Below, piece after piece: positions 57,914-64,000 of a stretch of DNA of 64,000 nucleotides (position 1 is the stretch's first letter; each line of letters begins with the position of its first letter). The position numbers were made by a program, and so were the translations under genes. The stretch is from Eustoma russellianum (Eukaryota; Streptophyta; Magnoliopsida; Gentianales; Gentianaceae). A model generated the notes under the pieces. That model had not been told where the DNA came from and did not search any database. It was given only the letters and a program-made list of their open reading frames with translations. The stretch lies in the NCBI GenBank assembly GCA_036186865.1, contig AP025048.1, forward strand, positions 31,174,852 to 31,238,851, in the 5' to 3' direction.

Positions 57914-57927
57914 ATAAGGGGGAGAAA
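57914..57927 (+). promoter_or_regulatory. Gypsy-3 polypurine tract
   Basis: ATAAGGGGGAGAAA immediately before the 3' LTR start TGTTATGCC; the plus-strand primer site. Confidence 0.85.
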
Positions 57928-59904
57928 TGTTATGCCCCATTAAATGGTTTATGTGAAATTTCCATGCACTTCATGCAACACACACATACACACGTAACAT
58001 AAAATAAAACAATATATGTATACATATATTACATATACATGGCAAAGAGAAGGAAAAAAGAAAATAAAAGAAGATAAAATTTAAAACCTGGAATCCTATA
58101 TGATTAGGAAGTAAATAGATAAGTTTAAATCAAATTTACAAATTCTAAATATATTGGGATAAGGTAACCTAAATATCTTAGGATTTTACCTAATATACAC
58201 CTATATCTATACATACGCATAACACCAATCCTTCCCATTAGTTGATGAATTACTATGGGAAAATATGAATTGAATCGAAAGAAAACTGAATTGAATGAAA
58301 TTAGGATTTTTGTCGCTGAAAGAGGGGAAAACAATTTTAAAAATTGAGATTTTTGGTGGTTCGAGAGTAGAATATGGTAGGAAATGTCGAGAGGAGAATT
58401 CTGATGGTCGGATATCCAGGAGACAGGTGCCGCATGTGGCTCATGCGCCGGCCAAAGGTGGCGCATGGACACTGTTGTGGTGGCGCATGTGGGCGCATCC
58501 GAGGGAGTTTGGCCGTGGTTTTTGCAGCAGTGTGTTCTGAATGAGGAGTTCTAGATGTCCATGGGGTTGGATGTGAGAAAAAGTCAGCAGCGAGAAATCG
58601 CGTTGTATACCAAAGTGGCCAGGCGAGGGATAGGAAATTAGGGTTCCGGAGAGGGTTTGGGGTGCTGGGATGAGGGTGTTATGGCAGGGGTACTAGGCTG
58701 AGGGACAGTAGGGGACGTGTGAGGCTTAGAGGTTAAAGATGAGGTGAGTCGGTTAGGGGTAGGGGAAAAGTGGGCCGAGGGAGAACGTGTAAGTATAAGC
58801 ATGTATATACATATGTATGGGCGTGGGCATATACGTGAGTATACTTATACGTAGGAGATAAACTGGAACTGAAACGGTAATAAAATGATAAACGAAAAAT
58901 GTAACGGTAATTGTAAAAGTATTTGCGAAATTGCATGTTTTCGGAAAACTCACCCTTACGAAAGAAATATATTGTATAGTTGGGTCTGGTTCCAAAAAAG
59001 CGGACCGTCCAAGCACATATTGACTACACTGCATGGAGCTAGGCCGTCTGGACACATATTAACCATTGGGAACCAAAACTGTAAATGTTGCAATATAAGT
59101 CACTTGTAAGGTAGAGCCATGACCATTGCATTGCATTGACAAGAATGGATATCGCATATGGATGTTGTAAGGGGTAACCACATATGGATGTCAGAAATGG
59201 ATAGCGATAGGGATACCGTAAGGGGTAATCACATATGATATCAGAAAATAGAAAAATGGAATATGAAATGAAAATGAATAAAGGATAAGGGGTTATCGAG
59301 TCATTGCATTCATGATTTTGAAAAGTTGCATCACTGTTTTTGGTTGACTCTTGTGTGCGATGACAAAGTTGCGTGTGCTTTACTTGCATGATTGTACAGG
59401 AAGAGCAGAAAGGTAAATTTTATTCGCGAAGAGAAGCATGTTATTTTCTATATCGTTATTTAATTATGTTATTTACCCTTGCTTCTCCGTGTATGATCCC
59501 GTAGTAAATATAGTCAGATTAGTTACTGGGCGATGTATGTCGCTCATCCCACGTTATAAATCATATTTGCAGGCTCCCAGGATTTCGAGCTAGTGTACGT
59601 TGAGGATGATCAAGAGTGGGGATACTGAGGCTTTTGTTCGAGGGTTTCTTCCCAGGATTTTAGTAGATATTTATTTCAGACATTTATAGTTCGTTTATTT
59701 TGATTTTTGTAAGACATAGATTTACGAGACTTTAACTTTTCATTAATGACATTTATTTCGAGATTTATTTATGATGTTTCCACTGATATCGACTTGCGCT
59801 ATTATGCTGATGTGTAATGGATTGTGTCGACGCCTTGTATTCTCCTTAGCGAGATATGGCGGGTAAGTCGTTTTGAGTACTAGGGCTCAGGATGGGTCAC
59901 TACA
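57928..59904 (+). repeat. Gypsy-3 3' LTR (1977 bp)
   Basis: Starts TGTTATGCCCC right after the polypurine tract and ends CACTACA. From ~58240 on it matches the 5' LTR. It has only two GGCCGTC..CACATATT units (59001-59060), against four in the other LTR. Its first ~310 bp are not found in the 5' LTR. Confidence 0.82.
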
Positions 59905-60985
59905 GAAGGTGAGAAGAAGAAGAAGAAGAACTTGAACACTTAACTTGAAGAACATCTCTTCCTCTCTATTCTATCTTCTCTTCTCTTCTTGTTCTTGCTT
60001 TGTGTGGCTAAGGTGTTTTATTGTTAGGAATTATTGTAGAGCTACACTATACACCCTTGTGTTAAATTTTATAAGATTGATTAGCCATTTTTATAAGACT
60101 AAATCAATAGGTGGTAGATGTAGTGCTATATAAGTTGCATAGAGGTGATAAACCAACTCTTGATTAGGGTTGTGTATAACCCAAGGATCAAGCTCGGTGA
60201 TTATTGTATAGGTGATCTTTCATAGTGAAAATACAAGATAAGGTATTCCCTGAGTTTGGAGTAGGACATTAACCAAACCAGGATAAATCTCTTGTGTCCT
60301 TGATCTTATTTTGTTCTTCTACTTTCTGCCCATTTTCACATTTTTTGCATTCAGTTTTACACAACTGAAAATATAGCAAAATGTTTTCACAATTATTGAT
60401 TTTTGGTGGATTTAAATTTCAGATTGTTAGCTTTTATTTTCAACAAGAATCACTTGATTTGACAAAGAAAAGTTAGTCTTTCAAAGATTACTGCTCCATT
60501 CTGGCAACAATCTGACTAGTTTTAAAAAAAAATGCCTTTTCATTTTATTAAGCACACTTTATGGTCAAGGCCTTTTGGAAACTTAAACAAAACATCTTAA
60601 GGAATATTTTAACACAAAAATCAACCTTTTGGACAGAGTAAACAAATAGTTATAGCTTTTCAAAATTTGCTAACATTATGTCCAAAATAATTCAGCCCTA
60701 CCATCTAAATCTTTGTATTTTTTGAGCGGTCAAACGATCTTATTTTTAGCTTATTTTTGGACAGAGTAAACTTAAGTTTTGACATTTATTTTTAGAAAAT
60801 TTTATAATTTGTGGAGTTGTTTACTGAGACCATTGAATTTTACAAAGGCGGATACTGATTCTGAACACTTTCAAAATCAGTTTTGAGATGTAATTATTCA
60901 AAGGGTTTTAAAATAGTGCCATTTTCATTAGCCACTATTCACCTCTCCCTCTAGTAGTGTCTATTACAGGTGTCACGGTCCAACA
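59905..60985 (+). repeat. Remnant of a Sirevirus-type LTR (R/U5 part)
   Basis: The layout parallels the end of the Sirevirus LTRs: GAAGAAC..TCTTCTCTTC, then GATCAAGCTCGGTG, GTATTCCCTGAGTTTGGAGTAGGACATTAACCAAACCAGGATAAA (short words of the TGGAGTAGG...AACC.AACCAG core), and ACTATTCACCTCTCCCTCTAGTAGTG, ending GGTCCAACA near 60985. It belongs to a different subfamily from the other three. Its 5' part is missing at the Gypsy-3 boundary. Confidence 0.6.
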
Positions 60986-61425
60986 AATATGCCAATACAT
61001 CTGTAATCGTTGAAAAAACTTTTGTTTGAATGACGCAGCTAGTATATTTGGGCGGCTCGGGATCCCAACACTAGAAAATGAGTCCAAATATGAAATTATA
61101 ATGGAATAAAAGTTGCTTCCTTCACTCAACAATATCGTCACACTTTGGCCAACAAAGTTAGTTGGTCAAAAATAAACTAAAAGTAAAATTTCAAATTATT
61201 CAATACAAAAGTTTGTTAAAATAGTCTTCACACTATTCAGGACTAAACTCTAGCAAAAAATGTGCAAAATACTATGAAAATTTTGATTTCAAATAAAGTT
61301 TCACCCACTATGTATTTGAGCATGTGTAATAATATTTTTGAGACAAAAATAATATAAAACTAAACAAGACGAATGTCATTGAACTGAATGCCAAATTTCA
61401 GATCAAGCATTAACCAACAATAACA
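60986..61425. other. Unassigned AT-rich sequence
   Basis: No gene or known repeat recognised. The minus frame 60935-61141 has no domain. Confidence 0.35.
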
Positions 61426-61443
61426 AAGATCCCTTTGCATTTG

Positions 61444-61724
61444 CCTCCGGGGCGTATTCCAGTTGGTACTCGGGTTGAGAATTGCTATCAAGAAGGCAAA
61501 GGTTCGAATCTGGAAACACTCGCAGTGTGGATGTTCTATTTCTGCTAATCTGTAGGGGGCAATTGCTCCACTTCTGCTAGTTTGTAGGGGACACCTTGTC
61601 TGGGTCCTCGTTTGCATCCTCACCAGCCTAAGAGACCGTTGGATATCTGATTTGCATCCTTCACAAGTTTCATGGGGCTGGGGCAATAGAAACCTCAGGG
61701 CGAAGGATTTTGCCTTTTGCTACC
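61444..61724 (+). mobile_element. tRNA-derived SINE
   Basis: 281 bp flanked by an 18-bp direct repeat AAGATCCCTTTGCATTTG at 61426-61443 and 61725-61742. Near the 5' end lie an A-box-like CCAGTTGGTACTCGG and a B box GGTTCGAATCTGG (~61501), the RNA polymerase III promoter pair. It has an internal partial duplication (TTCTGCTAATCTGTAGGGGG and TTCTGCTAGTTTGTAGGGGA) and no poly-A tail. Mobilised by LINE enzymes in trans, as known for SINEs. Confidence 0.8.
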
Positions 61725-61742
61725 AAGATCCCTTTGCATTTG

Positions 61743-61875
61743 ACAGCTTTCCTAAACAAGAAAACGAGGAATTAGCGATAGGAGACCATGTAAAAAATAA
61801 GAATAATTATTATTTGTGTTTTCTTTATGAAAATCATTTAAATAATCTGACTCACTAACTAGTTAGACAGATTGG
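61743..61875. other. Short spacer between SINE and copia element
   Basis: Nothing recognised. Confidence 0.35.
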
Positions 61876-62463
61876 CTGATGAAGGATGTGAAATTTCAAA
61901 GAAATTAAGAATTGGATCAAGAACTAGATCCAGGAACAAACAAGAACTCAATTAAGAACAAAATTCTTTAACATCGCAACCAAAGCAGCAAGCCTCTGGT
62001 CAATCTGAGAAAGCAACGAGAGAAAAATGAAAGGAGGAATTTGGGAATCTGATTTTTCACATTTGATCCACAATCGAATGAATACAAAAAAACGGTTATG
62101 CAGCTGTTTAAAAGGAAGAAGAAAACAGCTTATGAAATGACAAATATGTCCCTCACTAACGTCTCCTTAATAAACTAATCATAAGGGTAAAATGGACATT
62201 TCACTCATTTAAATGCTACGCGCGCTTCCTCCTTCTCCTTCTTGCTGACTTCCTTCTCCGCAACTGCACCACCAACGCTGCCATCTCCTGGCCCACCTAT
62301 CAACCGCTTTCCATGCTCCATTCCAACACCCTCACGTGACACCTAAGCATCTTAATCCTCGATTGAGTGCTTCAGTTCAGTCAATTGCATCAAACCATAT
62401 CCTTGATCAGTGCACTGCATCGTACACCATCCAGCACACACATTCAGCATACACGCTTCAACA
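61876..62463 (-). repeat. Copia-4 3' LTR (left edge approximate)
   Basis: Starts TGTTGAAGCGTGTATGC on the minus strand next to the polypurine tract. The other end is estimated at a TG..CA-compatible position near 61876-61900. Confidence 0.6.
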
Positions 62464-62476
62464 CCCCCCTTCAAGC

Positions 62477-63973
62477 TCATGCCATTGAGCTTGCTATGGC
62501 ATACAAATTCTGAACCCCCAGTGCACCAACTAACTGTGCTGACCTCCGAACATCTAGCGCCTTAGTGAACAAATCCGCCAGTTGCACTTCAGTGCGTATG
62601 GGCATAAGTTTCAACGTTCCATCCTGCACCTTGTCTCTAACTACATGGCAATCTATCTCGATGTGCTTTGTCCTTTCGTGAAACACGGGATTCTCTGCAG
62701 TATAGATTGCACTCTTACAATCACAAAAGACTTCTACAGGTCTTTGATCCCTTAGCTGCAAATCCTTCATTAGATACAGAAGCCATTGCACCTCACATGC
62801 CACCATGGCCATGGCTCTGTATTCTGCCTCCGCAGATGATCTAGATACGGTAGATTGCTTCTTGGCCTTCCAAGAAACCAGTGCATCCCCAAGAAAGACG
62901 CAATATCCAGTGATTGACCTTCTTGTCTCGTGGCATCCTCCCCAATCCGCGTCCACAAATGCTTTTAACTTCATTTCACCACTTCTAGGAAACAGCAGTC
63001 CTTGCCCAATTGTTCCTTTCAAATACCTGAGCACCCTATGCGCTGCTCTTAAATGATTGCTGGTAGGACAATCCATAAACTGGCTTAGTTGTTGTACGGC
63101 AAAGGCAATGTCAGGTCTGGTGATGGTCAAGTATATTAGTTTTCCTACCAATTTTCTGTACTGAGTAACATCTTCCAATGGAGTTGAGTCCTGATGTATA
63201 AGGCTGAGATGCGTTTCCATTGGAGTCTTAGCTGGTTTAGCATCTACGAAACCTGCCTGATCCAACAACTCTAACGTATACTTTCTCTGATTTATGTGAA
63301 TTCCTCCCTTCGCTTGTGCAACTTCTATACCCAGGAAAAACTTTAGTCGTCCCAGATCCTTGATCTTGAACGCATTATGCAAGGCTTGCTTGACTTTTGT
63401 GATGGCCCCCTCATTGTCACAAGTGACAATGATGTCATCCACATACACAAGAAGAATCAACATGGATTGCCCAACTGACTTGGTGAAAAGGGTGTAGTCA
63501 CATTTAGACTGCTGAAATCCAATTGATAACAAGAATTTCGTCAAGGTTGCATTCCACTCTCTACTAGCTTGTTTTAGTCCATAGAGTGATTTATGAAGCT
63601 TACAAACCAACTTGGAACCTGCAGTGGTCAGCCCTGGAGGAGGTACCATGTAAATGTCTTCATGAAGATCACCATGAAGGAACGCATTATTGACATCCAG
63701 TTGGTGAATTGGCCATTGTAATCTTGCGGCCATGGCCAGAATTACCCGTACCGTAGTCATTTTGGCAACTGGGGAAAACGTGTCTTGATAATCTATCCCA
63801 TATTGTTGCGTGAATCCCTTTGCCACAAGCCTTGCTTTATATCTTTCCACTGTCCCATCAGATTTCAGCTTTACTTTATACACCCATCTACAGCCAATAG
63901 GGTGTTTACCTTTAGGGAGAGGGACCAAGCTCCAGGTGTGATTGGCTTCCAAGGCTGCTAATTCAGTTGCCAT
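62477..63973 (-). CDS. Copia-4 reverse transcriptase-RNase H, open 498 codons (partial pol)
   Basis: The minus frame is uninterrupted from at least 63973. RT: CRWVYKVKLKSDGTVERYKA, GFTQQYGIDYQDTFSPVAKM, catalytic Asp 93 in HQLDVNNAFLHGDL, YVDD at 177-180, LKFFLGIEVAQ. RNase H: AFVDADWGGC (Asp 341 and 343), SSAEAEYRAM (Glu ~382), VFCDCKSA (Asp ~418), and the terminal ADLFTKAL near 466-473. All catalytic residues are present and no defect is seen, so this is probably a young copy. The Met at 63973 is internal to a pol polyprotein that continues upstream past the window edge, so it is not the true start. Confidence 0.9.
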   Translation of the reverse strand: MATELAALEANHTWSLVPLPKGKHPIGCRWVYKVKLKSDGTVERYKARLVAKGFTQQYGIDYQDTFSPVAKMTTVRVILAMAARLQWPIHQLDVNNAFLHGDLHEDIYMVPPPGLTTAGSKLVCKLHKSLYGLKQASREWNATLTKFLLSIGFQQSKCDYTLFTKSVGQSMLILLVYVDDIIVTCDNEGAITKVKQALHNAFKIKDLGRLKFFLGIEVAQAKGGIHINQRKYTLELLDQAGFVDAKPAKTPMETHLSLIHQDSTPLEDVTQYRKLVGKLIYLTITRPDIAFAVQQLSQFMDCPTSNHLRAAHRVLRYLKGTIGQGLLFPRSGEMKLKAFVDADWGGCHETRRSITGYCVFLGDALVSWKAKKQSTVSRSSAEAEYRAMAMVACEVQWLLYLMKDLQLRDQRPVEVFCDCKSAIYTAENPVFHERTKHIEIDCHVVRDKVQDGTLKLMPIRTEVQLADLFTKALDVRRSAQLVGALGVQNLYAIASSMA

Positions 63974-64000
63974 GGCTGCCTGCCAGACAGCAGAGCCAGC

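Larger units (their letters stand above)
50641..59904 (+). mobile_element. Tekay/Del-like Ty3/gypsy chromovirus (Gypsy-3), decayed, with intron-like segments
   Basis: The element reads 5' LTR (to 53014), primer site TGGTATCAGAGC (53017-53028), gag, protease, RT, RNase H, integrase, C-terminal chromodomain, polypurine tract ATAAGGGGGAGAAA (to 57927) and 3' LTR (57928-59904, TGTTATGCC...CACTACA). The wording of RT (FDQLK...GTKVFTKIDLRSGYHQ), integrase and the ERVGTLAYRLALP tail fits Tekay/Del chromoviruses. Frameshifts and stops occur in every domain. Three short GT...AG stretches interrupt pol (54374, 55280, 56021). The LTRs match only in their last ~1.7 kb. The left edge (TTTTACGACC at 50641) is uncertain and I found no matching target duplication: GAAGG follows on the right, AGATT precedes on the left. 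Confidence 0.85.
61876..64000 (-). mobile_element. Ty1/copia element (Copia-4), 3' half; continues past the window
   Basis: On the minus strand the RT-RNase H frame is followed by a polypurine tract GAAGGGGGG (62464-62472) and an LTR start TGTTGAAGCG at 62463. The LTR extends left to about 61876-61900, but its end cannot be fixed without the other LTR. Gag, protease and integrase lie beyond position 64000. Confidence 0.8.

Noticed and set aside
61444..61530. tRNA gene suggested by the B box
   Set aside because: No cloverleaf could be formed, and the 18-bp direct repeats show a SINE.

Overview
The window is nuclear DNA of a flowering plant. It is AT-rich and almost wholly built of retrotransposons. 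Only one stretch looks like ordinary host protein-coding sequence: a minus-strand first exon (492-921) that resembles plastid phytyl ester synthase / At1g54570-type acyltransferases. The species cannot be read from this sequence. No bacterial-type system (operons, CRISPR, toxin-antitoxin) is present.

Layout. (1) 1-7065: the host exon and its upstream flank, split by a 5.3-kb Ty1/copia element (1181-6471, TSD GAAAC) inserted 260 bp upstream of the ATG. (2) 7066-14620: a Sirevirus-type copia derivative that keeps gag and two ~2.6-kb LTRs but has lost all of pol. (3) 14621-17793: intergenic sequence with a LINE-like tail and a gypsy solo LTR (16320-17491, TSD ACATG). (4) 17794-24652: LINE (L1-type) sequence, two partial minus-strand copies joined head to tail, bounded by (TA)n tracts. 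(5) 25303-49582: a Reina-like Ty3/gypsy element on the minus strand (TSD GTGGA). It is split by a minus-strand Sirevirus solo LTR (31740-34317, TSD TTTGA), which itself holds a 243-bp retroposon, and by a full-length plus-strand Sirevirus (35591-47094, TSD CAAGA). A 10-N gap at 30543-30552 sits between two ~904-bp near-identical copies and looks like an unmerged contig overlap. (6) 50641-59904: a decayed Tekay/Del-like chromovirus on the plus strand. Its pol frame is interrupted at three places by short GT...AG segments whose removal restores the expected protein junctions. (7) 59905-64000: an LTR remnant, a tRNA-derived SINE with an 18-bp TSD, and the 3' half of another copia element with a long open RT-RNase H frame.

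How the parts relate. The nesting order can be read from target-site duplications: the gypsy element landed first, then the Sirevirus-family elements. The full-length Sirevirus is youngest (its LTRs differ by about 1% by eye). The three Sirevirus-family copies (7066, 31740, 35591) share LTR palindromes and, where internal sequence remains, a multiplied polypurine tract. The most unusual observation is the set of three intron-like segments in the chromovirus pol. Next are the recurrent hairpin in the LINE 3' regions and the pol-less Sirevirus.
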